A stretch of 64,000 nt of DNA. It comes from Halomonas getboli. GTDB lineage: Bacteria > Pseudomonadota > Gammaproteobacteria > Pseudomonadales > Halomonadaceae. Location of the stretch: positions 434,001 through 498,000 of the forward strand of contig NZ_JALMEW010000002.1 of assembly GCF_023094245.1 (NCBI RefSeq), given 5' to 3'. Below, one piece after another: positions 26,145 to 38,687 of this stretch (position 1 is the first letter of the stretch; every line of letters starts with the position of its first letter). The translations under genes were made by a program, and so were the position numbers. The notes under the pieces are model-generated. The model was not told where the DNA came from and did not search any database. It was given only the letters and a program-made list of their open reading frames with translations.

Positions 26145-27077
26145 ATGGCCGAGACGCAACACCCCCAGGGACGCCTGCAGGCCCGGCTGATCGCCGGCCT
26201 GTGGCGCGCCCTCGCCAACTGGAAGCCCGCCTCGCTATGGCGCCTGGCGAACGTTATCGGTCCGCTGATCCAGGCCGGCAGCCGCCGCGAGCGCCGGGTG
26301 ACCCGCATCAACCTGGCCCAGGCCTATCCCCGCGCCTCCCAGGCCGAGCGCCGCCGCCTGGCGCGGCAGAGCCTGGTCCACTCCAGCGCCACCATGCTCG
26401 AGCTTGGGCTGGCCTGGATGGGCGACCCCGAGAGAGTCGAGGCCAGCATTCTCGAGGTCCACGGCCGCGAGCTGCTCGACGAGGCCCGCGCCGAGGGACA
26501 CGGCGTGATCGTGCTGGCCCCCCACTTCGGCAACTGGGAGGTGCTCAACTTCTGGCTGTCCGGGCACTTTCCCTTCACCGCCATGTACGAGCCGCCCAAG
26601 CTCGCCCCGCTGGACCCGATCATCCGCCACGGACGCGAGCGACGCGGCGCCGAGCTGGTGCCGACCAACCCGCGTGGCGTGGCGGCGCTGCTCAAGGCGC
26701 TCAAGCGCACCGAGACGGTCGGCATCCTGCCGGACCAGACGCCGGGTTGGGGCAGCGGCGTCTTCGCCCCCTTCTTCGGCCGCCCGGCCTACACCGCCAC
26801 CCTGCTGCCCAAGCTGGTGGCGCGTACCGATGCTCGTGTGGTCACCGGCGTGGCGAAGCGACTGCCCGGCCGCGGCTTCGCGCTGCACTTCCTGGCCGCC
26901 GACGAGCGCGTCTATTCCACCGATGAAGCCACCTCGGCCGCCGGGGTGAACGCCTGCGTGGAGGCCGCCATCGCTCTGGACCCGGTCCAGTATCAGTGGG
27001 AATACAAGCGCTATCGCAAGACCCCCGAGGAGCTCGAGGGCCGCGCCGACTGGAAGCGCTTCCGCGTCTACAAATAG
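26145..27077 (+). CDS. Lysophospholipid/lipid A acyltransferase, LpxL/HtrB family
   Basis: A 310-residue protein. The catalytic HX4D/E-type motif is APHFGNWEVLNFWLSG (His near residue 126, Glu near 131). GILPDQTPGWGSGVFAPFFGRPAYT forms the second conserved block. LpxL-type enzymes transfer a fatty acyl chain from acyl-ACP to a lipid A precursor at the inner membrane. N-terminal hydrophobicity is modest. The position before opgGH puts it among envelope genes. Whether it acts on lipid A or on another lysolipid (as in ornithine lipid synthesis) cannot be decided. Confidence 0.88.
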   Translation: MAETQHPQGRLQARLIAGLWRALANWKPASLWRLANVIGPLIQAGSRRERRVTRINLAQAYPRASQAERRRLARQSLVHSSATMLELGLAWMGDPERVEASILEVHGRELLDEARAEGHGVIVLAPHFGNWEVLNFWLSGHFPFTAMYEPPKLAPLDPIIRHGRERRGAELVPTNPRGVAALLKALKRTETVGILPDQTPGWGSGVFAPFFGRPAYTATLLPKLVARTDARVVTGVAKRLPGRGFALHFLAADERVYSTDEATSAAGVNACVEAAIALDPVQYQWEYKRYRKTPEELEGRADWKRFRVYK

Positions 27078-27226
27078 CACCTTGGGCACCGCGGGGCGGA
27101 ACCATCCCGGCGGCGCGCTGACCAACCCCGGTACGCTTTTCACGATAATCATACTCATAACACGACACGACCCCCTGGACCGGCTCGCGCAGGGAATGCC
27201 GGCGGGATTCCAAGGAGAGTCACCTC

Positions 27227-28783
27227 ATGACATCGCTGTTCCGTTTCCTGGCCCTCTCGCTGGGTACGACGCTGGCCATGGAGGCCAGCGCCGGGCCCGC
27301 CGCCGAGCAGGGGCTGTTCGACCGTGTCACCGACCGGGCCGAGCGTCTGGCCGACGCGCCCTATGAGGCGCCGGACGCCGACCTGCCGCCGGCGCTGACC
27401 GAGCTCGACTACGATACCTACCGCCAGATCCGCTTTCGCCCCGACCGGGCACTCTGGCACGACGACGGTCTGTTCGAGGTCCAGCTGTTCCATCCCGGCT
27501 TCCTCTACGACCAGCCGGTCGCGCTCAACCTGGTCGATCAGGACGGCGAGGTCAGTCCGCTGCCCTTCGACCCATCGCGCTTCCGCTACGATGGCGAGGC
27601 CGCCAAGCTGGCCGATCTCGACGCCGAGGCCCTCGGCGATCTCGGTTATGCCGGCTTCCGCCTGCACTACCCGCTGAACAGCGGCGACTACCGCGACGAG
27701 TTCATGGTGTTTCTCGGCGCCTCCTATTTCCGCATGATCGGTCGCGATCAGGGCTACGGCCTCTCGAGCCGCGGGCTGGCCATCGACACCGGCGCCCCCC
27801 GCGGCGAGGAGTTCCCGGCCTTTCGCGAGTTCTGGCTGGTCGAGCCCGGCCCCGAGGACACGCACCTGACGGTCTATGCCCTGCTCGACAGCCCGTCGCT
27901 CTCCGGCGCCTATCGCTTCGAGATCGCCCCCGGCGAGCCGACCACGGTCGAGACCGAGGCGCGGCTGTTCGCCCGCGAAGACGTGGCCAAACTCGGCATC
28001 GCGCCGCTGACCAGCATGTACCTGCACGGTGGGCTCGGAAACTACCCGGCGGACGACTATCGCCCCCGGGTCCACGACTCCAGCGGCCTGGCCATGCAGA
28101 CCGGTGACGGCGAGCGCATCTGGCGCCCGCTGAGCAATCCCGAGACGCTGCACCTGTCGAGCCTGCAGGACACCTCGCCCCAGGGCTTCGGACTGATCCA
28201 GCGGCCGCGCCGCTTCGATGCCTATCTGGATGCCGAGGCCCGCTACGAGACGCGCCCGAGCGAATGGGTCACGCCGCTGGGCGACTGGGGCCAGGGCCGC
28301 GTCGAGCTGGTCGAGATCCCCTCCGACAGCGAGGCCAACGACAACATCACCGCCTACTGGATCCCCGAGCAGCCGCTCGAGGCCGGGCAGTCGCGGACCT
28401 TCCGCTACCGGCTGAGTACCCTCGGCGCCACCCCGCCCGACCAGCGCCTCGCCCATGTGCTGCGCTCGCGCCAGGGCTGGGGTGCCACGCCGGGGCAGGA
28501 CGATCCGCCTCCCGCCAGCCAGCGCGTCTTCATCGTCGACTTCCAGGGGCCCACGCTCGACGGCCTCGAGGCCGACCAGCCGGTGGAGCCGCGCCTGAGC
28601 ACCTCCAGCGGCGAGCTGATCGAGCCCCGCGTGCAGCGCCTGCCCGATCACACCTGGCGCGTCAGCTTCCGCCTCGCGCCGGAGGACGGCACGCCGGCCG
28701 ACATGCGCCTGGCCCTGACCCTGCACGGCGAGCCGCTGACCGAAACCTGGAACTATGTCTGGTATCCCGATGAGCGCCGCTGA
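27227..28783 (+). CDS. opgG: Periplasmic glucan biosynthesis protein OpgG
   Basis: A 518-residue protein with a signal peptide ending near MEASAGPA and a typical OpgG/MdoG core: LPPALTELDYDTYRQIRFRPDRALW, FEVQLFHPGFLY, YFRMIGRDQGYGLSSRGLAID and LTSMYLHGG. OpgG works in the periplasm on backbone branching or release of osmoregulated periplasmic glucans. It overlaps the opgH start, as in the classical opgGH operon. AAGGAG precedes the ATG. In a halophile these glucans would be made mainly at low osmolarity. Confidence 0.95.
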   Translation: MTSLFRFLALSLGTTLAMEASAGPAAEQGLFDRVTDRAERLADAPYEAPDADLPPALTELDYDTYRQIRFRPDRALWHDDGLFEVQLFHPGFLYDQPVALNLVDQDGEVSPLPFDPSRFRYDGEAAKLADLDAEALGDLGYAGFRLHYPLNSGDYRDEFMVFLGASYFRMIGRDQGYGLSSRGLAIDTGAPRGEEFPAFREFWLVEPGPEDTHLTVYALLDSPSLSGAYRFEIAPGEPTTVETEARLFAREDVAKLGIAPLTSMYLHGGLGNYPADDYRPRVHDSSGLAMQTGDGERIWRPLSNPETLHLSSLQDTSPQGFGLIQRPRRFDAYLDAEARYETRPSEWVTPLGDWGQGRVELVEIPSDSEANDNITAYWIPEQPLEAGQSRTFRYRLSTLGATPPDQRLAHVLRSRQGWGATPGQDDPPPASQRVFIVDFQGPTLDGLEADQPVEPRLSTSSGELIEPRVQRLPDHTWRVSFRLAPEDGTPADMRLALTLHGEPLTETWNYVWYPDERR

Positions 28784-30683
28784 TTCCCGCAACGCCGCGG
28801 CGCCCATTCCCTGGCGCCGCACCCGCCGCTGGGCCGTCGCCCTGCTGATCGCCGCCACCACCGCCCTCGGCGTTTGGACCATGTTCCGCATCCTCCACGT
28901 CGGCGGCCTGACCCCGCTGGAGCTGGCGGTCCTGGCGCTGTTCGCGGTGACCTTCGGCTGGATCGCCGTGGCCTTCTGGAGCGGCCTGATCGGCTTCGTC
29001 CTGAGCCTCGCCGGGCGCGACCCGCTGAGCCTGGCCCGGGCCGGCTCGCCCCGGCCGCCCGACGACGCCCGCTCGCGCACCGCCCTGGTGATGCCAATCC
29101 ACAACGAGGACGTCGAGCGGGTCGCCGCCGGCCTCGAGGCGACCTGCCGAGACCTGCCGCCGATCACCGAGCGCCGGCACATCGAGGCCTTCGTGCTCAG
29201 CGACAGCACCGACGAGGCCGTGGTGGCCGAGGAGAAGGCCGTCATGGCGGCGCTGCAGCGGCGGCTGTCCGGCCATTGCCGGGTGCACTACCGCCATCGC
29301 GATAGCAACGCCGGCCGCAAGGCCGGCAACCTCGGCGACTTCTGCCAGCGCTGGGGACAGCGCTACGATTTCATGCTGGTGCTCGACGCCGACAGCGTGA
29401 TGAGCGGCGATACCGTGCACGAGCTGATCGCCCAGATGGAGGCCAATCCGCGCCTCGGGCTGCTGCAGACGGTGCCGATTCCCGTGCGCCAGGACAGCCT
29501 GTTCGGGCGCACCAACCAGTTCGCGGCGGCGGTCTACTCGCCGATGCTGGCCGCCGGGCTGAGCTTCTGGCAGTCCGACGCCGCCAACTACTTCGGCCAC
29601 AACGCCATCCTGCGCGTGGCGCCCTTCATCCGGCATGCCGGCCTGCCCGAGCTGCCCGGGCGCCCGCCGCTGGGCGGCGACATCCTCAGCCACGACTTCG
29701 TCGAGGCCGCGCTGCTGCGGCGCGCCGGCTGGGAGGTCCGCATGCGCACCGACCTCGGCGGCAGCTTCGAGGAGATGCCGAGCCATATCCTCGACTACGC
29801 CAAGCGCGACCGACGCTGGGTCCAGGGCAACCTGCAGCACCTGCGCCTGCTCGGCGCCGGCGGCCTGCACATGGTCAGTCGCGTGCACTTCCTGTGCGGC
29901 GCGCTGGCCTATCTGTCATCGCTGGTCTGGCTGGCGATTCTCGTGGTCAGCACCGCCGATGCCCTGCTGCGCGCCCTGATCGCACCCAACTTCTTCACCT
30001 CCAATGCCCAGCTGTTCCCGAACTGGCCGATCGCCCCGCCCAACCTGATCATGCCGCTGCTCGGCGGCACCCTGGCGATGCTGCTGATGCCCAAGCTGCT
30101 GGGCGTCGTGCTGGCCCTGTGCCGGTCGCCGTCCCGCTACGGCGGGCGCGGCAGGCTGGTCGCCAGCGCCCTGCTCGAGGCGCTGTTCGCGATGCTGATC
30201 GCGCCGCTGATGATGGTCTTCCACAGCCGCTTCGTGATCGAGGTCTTCAGCGGCCGCACCGTGGCCTGGAACCCGCAGTCGCGCGAGGGGCGCGCCCTGC
30301 CCTGGCGCGAGGCGCTGCGCCATACCTGGCCGGGCACCCTGGCCGGCGCCCTGTGGGCCGGCATCACCTGGTGGGCCACGCCGACCTTCTTCTGGTGGCT
30401 GACGCCGGTATGGCTCGGGCTGATGCTGGCCGCGCCGCTGGTGCGCTGGAGCAGCAGCCTGACGATCGGGCGTCGCCTGCGCCGGTGCGGCCTGCTGCTG
30501 GTGCCCGGCGAGACCGCCCCGCCGGCGGTGCTCGAGGCCAGGCCGGCCTCGCTGGATCTCGAGCAAGCCGATGACCCCGCCGCACCGCCGGCCGAGCGCC
30601 CCTGCGAGATGCCGATCCAGTCCTTCGGCCGCCACTGGGCGGGGTCGGCGAGCGCCGAGGCCCGCGCCGTCCAGGGCGAGTGA
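28770..30683 (+). CDS. opgH: Glucans biosynthesis glucosyltransferase OpgH
   Basis: A 637-residue protein from the ATG at 28770; an ATG at 28755 in the same frame would add five residues. This is shorter than the E. coli protein. Membrane segments near residues 25-75 precede the GT2 catalytic domain: ALVMPIHNEDVERV, VLDADSVMSG (metal-binding DxD type), GGDILSHDFVEAALL and DRRWVQGN. Further membrane segments follow in the C-terminal half. It polymerises glucose from UDP-glucose into the linear beta-1,2 backbone and exports it. It overlaps opgG by 14 bp. Confidence 0.94.
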   Translation: MSAADSRNAAAPIPWRRTRRWAVALLIAATTALGVWTMFRILHVGGLTPLELAVLALFAVTFGWIAVAFWSGLIGFVLSLAGRDPLSLARAGSPRPPDDARSRTALVMPIHNEDVERVAAGLEATCRDLPPITERRHIEAFVLSDSTDEAVVAEEKAVMAALQRRLSGHCRVHYRHRDSNAGRKAGNLGDFCQRWGQRYDFMLVLDADSVMSGDTVHELIAQMEANPRLGLLQTVPIPVRQDSLFGRTNQFAAAVYSPMLAAGLSFWQSDAANYFGHNAILRVAPFIRHAGLPELPGRPPLGGDILSHDFVEAALLRRAGWEVRMRTDLGGSFEEMPSHILDYAKRDRRWVQGNLQHLRLLGAGGLHMVSRVHFLCGALAYLSSLVWLAILVVSTADALLRALIAPNFFTSNAQLFPNWPIAPPNLIMPLLGGTLAMLLMPKLLGVVLALCRSPSRYGGRGRLVASALLEALFAMLIAPLMMVFHSRFVIEVFSGRTVAWNPQSREGRALPWREALRHTWPGTLAGALWAGITWWATPTFFWWLTPVWLGLMLAAPLVRWSSSLTIGRRLRRCGLLLVPGETAPPAVLEARPASLDLEQADDPAAPPAERPCEMPIQSFGRHWAGSASAEARAVQGE

Positions 30684-30749
30684 CCGTCGAGCGGCCGGAG
30701 CGACGACGGGGATGTTCGTCGCCCGCCAAGCTGCTAGACTCGGCCCATT

Positions 30750-30897
30750 CGCTTGACGGGGTGCCGGTGGAACCGGCTGAGATGGCGCAGGTTCGCGCTC
30801 GACGACGTTCGAGACAGAGCCCAGCGCTGGTCCCGTGGAACCTGATCCGGGTGGGTGTGGCACGCGCCGCACGTGAACCGGCGTAGGGAATCAGGCG
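30750..30897 (+). ncRNA. TPP riboswitch upstream of tenA, with enlarged P5
   Basis: Conserved elements appear in order: GGGGTGCC, GGCTGAGAT (pyrimidine-sensing CUGAGA), CCTGATC and GCGTAGGGAA. P1 pairs CGCTTGA (30750-30756) with TCAGGCG (30891-30897). The P3 region (about 30800-30835) is long. Unusually, the short loop normally closed by P5 is replaced: CCGG/CCGG (30847-30850, 30878-30881) encloses an extra hairpin with 7-bp arms, 30855-30861 and 30866-30872. It ends 107 bp before tenA and probably represses it when TPP is high. Confidence 0.9.
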
Positions 30898-31004
30898 GTG
30901 GGCCGGCGCGCCCTCCTCGTGCGCCGCCCCTACCTCCCGTTTCCCCTGCGCTCGTGCGCCATGCACGCCCTCCGGCATCCGCTCTCAACGGAATCGGAGG
31001 CAAG

Positions 31005-31673
31005 ATGGGCCGTCGTTTCAGTGATCTCACCGCCGCCTGCCAGGCCGACTGGCGCGCTTACACCGAGCATGAATTCGTCCGCGCCCTGGGCGCCGGCACG
31101 CTCGAGGCGGACGCCTTCCGCCACTACCTGCAGCAGGACTACCTGTTCCTGATCCACTTCGCCCGCGCCTACGCCCTGGCCGCCTACAAGAGCCGCGACC
31201 TGGACGAGCTGCGCCAGGCCTTCGATGGCCTGAAGACCATCCTCGACGTCGAGCTGGACCTGCACCGCGGCTTCTGCCGCGAATGGGGCATCGGCGAGAA
31301 CGACCTGGCGGCCCTGCCCGAGGCCCGGGCCACCCTGGCCTACACCCGCTTCGTGCTCGACGCCGGCAGCCGCGGCGACCTGCTCGACCTGCGCGTGGCG
31401 CTGGCCCCCTGCCTGGTGGGCTACGGCGAGATCGCCAACTGGCTCGAGGCGCAGCCGTTCACCGTGCGCGGCGACGCCAACCCCTATGATGCCTGGATCG
31501 CCATGTACCAGGGCGACGACTTCCAGCAAGCGATGCACGCCGAGATCGCCTGGTTGGACGCGCGCCTGGCCGAGGTGACGCCGGCGCGCTTCGACCAGCT
31601 GGCGCGACTGTTCCGCGACGCCACCCGGCTGGAGATCGACTTCTGGCAGATGGGGCTGGATCGCGCGGACTGA
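31005..31673 (+). CDS. tenA: Aminopyrimidine aminohydrolase TenA (thiaminase II)
   Basis: A 222-residue all-helical protein starting at the ATG at 31005 (GGAGG 4 nt upstream). The catalytic Cys is residue 136 in LAPCLVGYGEIANW, marking the Cys-type TenA. The essential Glu near the end is in LEIDFWQMGL. TenA hydrolyses base-degraded thiamine products (aminopyrimidines) back to HMP for thiamine salvage. Control by the TPP riboswitch just upstream supports the role, and thiC follows 390 bp later under its own riboswitch. Confidence 0.95.
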   Translation: MGRRFSDLTAACQADWRAYTEHEFVRALGAGTLEADAFRHYLQQDYLFLIHFARAYALAAYKSRDLDELRQAFDGLKTILDVELDLHRGFCREWGIGENDLAALPEARATLAYTRFVLDAGSRGDLLDLRVALAPCLVGYGEIANWLEAQPFTVRGDANPYDAWIAMYQGDDFQQAMHAEIAWLDARLAEVTPARFDQLARLFRDATRLEIDFWQMGLDRAD

Positions 31674-31707
31674 TTTAGCGGCAAGCTGGCCGTTGAGACA
31701 GGAATCG

Positions 31708-31800
31708 CCGAGGAAGGCCTCCGAGGAGGCGCTGTGAATACTTCCCTGTACGCTACCGACGCCATCCCTGGCGTAGGACCTCCTCTTCGGCCTTCCCCGG
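31708..31800. repeat. Palindromic intergenic repeat between tenA and thiC
   Basis: The outer arms pair CCGAGGAAGGCC with GGCCTTCCCCGG (one mismatch), and the next segment pairs GAGGAGG with CCTCCTC. The inside carries a hairpin ACGCCA-TCCC-TGGCGT (31759-31774) and a second TCCCTG-containing segment. The branched, clover-like form is what intergenic REP/ERIC-like elements show. It may also terminate tenA transcription. I recall similar CATCCCTG-containing palindromes between genes in halomonads, but no second copy is seen in this window. Confidence 0.55.
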
Positions 31801-31870
31801 CTCGGCGGCGAGCCCGGACCAAACAGACAACATGATGCAATAAGGCCCGCCACCACGGCGAGCCACACCA

Positions 31871-33983
<2,113 letters not shown>

Positions 33984-34001
33984 CCTCGCGCCTTGACGCA
34001 G

Positions 34002-34037
34002 AACGCCGCGCCGGCGGATTGCCGGCGCGGCGTTTTT
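34002..34037 (+). terminator. Intrinsic terminator of thiC
   Basis: Perfect 14-bp arms (34002-34015 and 34021-34034) around GGATT, ending in a run of five T. It also sits just past the convergent P-type ATPase stop. Confidence 0.88.
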
Positions 34038-34054
34038 CATGCGGCCAGACGAGT

Positions 34055-36613
<2,559 letters not shown>

Positions 36614-36651
36614 GATGACCTCCTGAAACGTCTCGTCTTCTGAATGAGCAC

Positions 36652-36682
36652 CAGCCTAGAGCCTGTAGCCGCTATAGACTCA
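36652..36682 (-). promoter_or_regulatory. MerR-family metal-responsive promoter of the P-type ATPase
   Basis: On the minus strand TTGAGT (-35) and TAGGCT (-10) are separated by exactly 19 bp. The spacer holds the imperfect palindrome CTATAG-CGG-CTACAG, with outer arms matching 8 of 10. The long spacer and this core are characteristic of CadR/PbrR/ZntR operators, where the regulator twists DNA to activate. The start codon lies about 40 bp downstream. No merR-family gene is in the window. Confidence 0.75.
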
Positions 36683-36775
36683 AGGCAGCGGGGCAACGCT
36701 TCCAGATTCCTCGAACGTGGACAGATGGCACGCGGCCTGCATGCTTATGGGAAAATCCACCAAGAGGCCATCGCC

Positions 36776-38587
36776 ATGCCGGAACCCTCTCTATCGACGC
36801 CGCTGGCCGCCGAGGCCTTCCGCGAGCGGGCCCACCGCCACCTGACGATGCTCTACGGCCCCCGCGCCGACGAGGTGCTGCGTCGGCTGCTCACCCTGCT
36901 GGCGCATCAGGCGCCCATGACGCCCCCGGATGGGGAAACACCGCCCGCCCGGCCGCTGTGGAGCGAGCGCGACCAGTGGCTGATCGCCTACGGCGACAGC
37001 CTGGTCGACGACGAGCACGCTCCGCTCGAGGTGCTCGACGACTTCCTCGCCCATCGGCTCGGAAGCACCTTCAGCGGCGTGCACGTGCTGCCCTTCTTTC
37101 CCTGGAGCAGCGACGACGGCTTCTCGGTCATCCACTACCGCGAGGTCGACCCGCGGCTGGGCGACTGGCCCGATATCCGCCAGCTGGCCAGCCACCACGA
37201 CCTCGGGATCGACCTGGTGCTCAACCACGTCTCCCGCGAGTCGCTGTGGTTCGCCGACTATCTGGGCGGCAACCTGCCGGGGCGCGACTACTTCATCGAA
37301 ATGGACCCGGAGACCGATCTCTCGGCGGTGGTACGCCCGCGCAACTCGCCGCTGCTGGTCAAGGTGCCGACCCGCCGCGGCCCCCGCCACCTGTGGGCGA
37401 CCTTCTCGGAGGACCAGATCGATCTGAATTTCGCCAACCCCGACGTGCTGCTGGAGTTCGTCGGCATCCTGCTGTTCTACCTCTGTCAGGGCGCGCGGGT
37501 GATCCGTCTGGACGCTATCGCCTACCTGTGGAAGGAAGTCGGCACCTCCTGCATCCACCTGCCCCAGACCCACGAGGTGGTGCGGCTGCTGCGCGCCATC
37601 ACCGACCATGTGGCACCGGGGGCCCTGATCCTCACCGAGACCAACGTGCCGCACCGCGAGAACATCAGCTACTTTGGTCTCGAAAGACAGGGTCTTGGAG
37701 GTCAGGGTCTGGAAGATCAGGGCCTCGAGCAGGCCGGCACGACACCGGACGAGGCGCACCTGGTCTACCAGTTCCCGCTGCCGCCGCTGCTGCTGCACAC
37801 CTTCACCAGCGGCGAGGCCGGCACCCTGGCGGCCTGGCTGCGCAGCCTGCCCGAGCTGCCGCCGGGCTGCAGTTTCCTCAACTTCACCGCCAGCCACGAC
37901 GGCATCGGCGTGCGCCCGCTGGAGGGCTGGCTGCCGCCCCACGAGGTCGAGGCACTGCTCGAGCTGATGCACCGCTTCGGCGGCTTCGTCAGCATGCGCA
38001 CCAAGGACGACGGCGAGGACTCACCCTACGAGATCAACATCACCTGGTTCGATGCCATGAAGGGCACCCGGCGCGGCGCCGACCCCTGGCAGATGCCGCG
38101 CTTCCTGTGCAGCCAGCAGCTGATGCTCGGCCTGCAGGGCATTCCCGCCCTCTACCTGCACGCCCTGACCGGCACCCTCAACGACATCGAGGGCATGGAG
38201 CGCAGCGGCCGGCTGCGCTCGATCAATCGCCACAGCTGGGACCGCGGCAGCCTGGAGCGGCTGCTCGACAGCCGCCACACCTCGACCCATCAGGCCTTCA
38301 CCGCCCTGACGCGGCTGCTCGAGGTGCGCCGCGACGAGCCCTGCTTCCACCCCGACGTGCCCCAGCGGGTGATCGAGACGCCAGCGGCGCTGCTGGTCGT
38401 CGAGCGCGGCCCGCTGGACGACGGGCGCCGGCTGCTGGCGATCCACAACGTCACCGACCGCCCCCAACCGCTGGCGCTGGAGGAGCTGAACGAAGGCGTG
38501 TGGCGGGACCGACTCGACGGCGAGGTCTGGCAGTCGGAACACGCCCTGCCGCCCTACGGCGCCCTGTGGTTGGTCAACCAGCCATAA
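36776..38587 (+). CDS. GH13 subfamily 18 sucrose/glucosylglycerate phosphorylase
   Basis: A 603-residue protein starting at the ATG at 36776 (GAGG 9 nt upstream). The alpha-amylase barrel motifs are DLVLNHVS, the nucleophile region VIRLDAIAYLWKE, acid/base LILTETNVPH and NFTASHDGIGVRP. These fit glucoside phosphorylases using phosphate to split a glucoside with retention, giving glucose 1-phosphate. Because gpgP-gpgS converge on it, glucosylglycerate is the more likely substrate than sucrose; this is context inference. A four-fold pentapeptide repeat interrupts the usual ENISYFG-x-EAHLVY segment. Confidence 0.82.
   Translation: MPEPSLSTPLAAEAFRERAHRHLTMLYGPRADEVLRRLLTLLAHQAPMTPPDGETPPARPLWSERDQWLIAYGDSLVDDEHAPLEVLDDFLAHRLGSTFSGVHVLPFFPWSSDDGFSVIHYREVDPRLGDWPDIRQLASHHDLGIDLVLNHVSRESLWFADYLGGNLPGRDYFIEMDPETDLSAVVRPRNSPLLVKVPTRRGPRHLWATFSEDQIDLNFANPDVLLEFVGILLFYLCQGARVIRLDAIAYLWKEVGTSCIHLPQTHEVVRLLRAITDHVAPGALILTETNVPHRENISYFGLERQGLGGQGLEDQGLEQAGTTPDEAHLVYQFPLPPLLLHTFTSGEAGTLAAWLRSLPELPPGCSFLNFTASHDGIGVRPLEGWLPPHEVEALLELMHRFGGFVSMRTKDDGEDSPYEINITWFDAMKGTRRGADPWQMPRFLCSQQLMLGLQGIPALYLHALTGTLNDIEGMERSGRLRSINRHSWDRGSLERLLDSRHTSTHQAFTALTRLLEVRRDEPCFHPDVPQRVIETPAALLVVERGPLDDGRRLLAIHNVTDRPQPLALEELNEGVWRDRLDGEVWQSEHALPPYGALWLVNQP
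37673..37732 (+). repeat. Four 15-bp tandem repeats inside the phosphorylase gene
   Basis: The units at 37673, 37688, 37703 and 37718 encode FGLER, QGLGG, QGLED and QGLEQ. The three later units begin CAGGGTCT or CAGGGCCT. They expand a loop between YF and EAHLVYQF that is short in relatives as I remember them. Confidence 0.85.
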
Positions 38588-38609
38588 GCTGGAAGACAGC
38601 GCAAAGAAC

Positions 38610-38640
38610 ACCGCCCCCATGGCAAGCCAATGGGGGCGGT
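38610..38640. terminator. Bidirectional terminator between phosphorylase and gpgS
   Basis: ACCGCCCCCA (38610-38619) pairs with TGGGGGCGGT (38631-38640), with an inner TGGC/GCCA stem and an AA loop. A-rich and T-rich flanks serve both converging genes. Confidence 0.75.
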
Positions 38641-38687
38641 AATTCTTCCGGCTTCCAGGCGCGAAGCGCCGCTCTTCGAGCTTCCGG

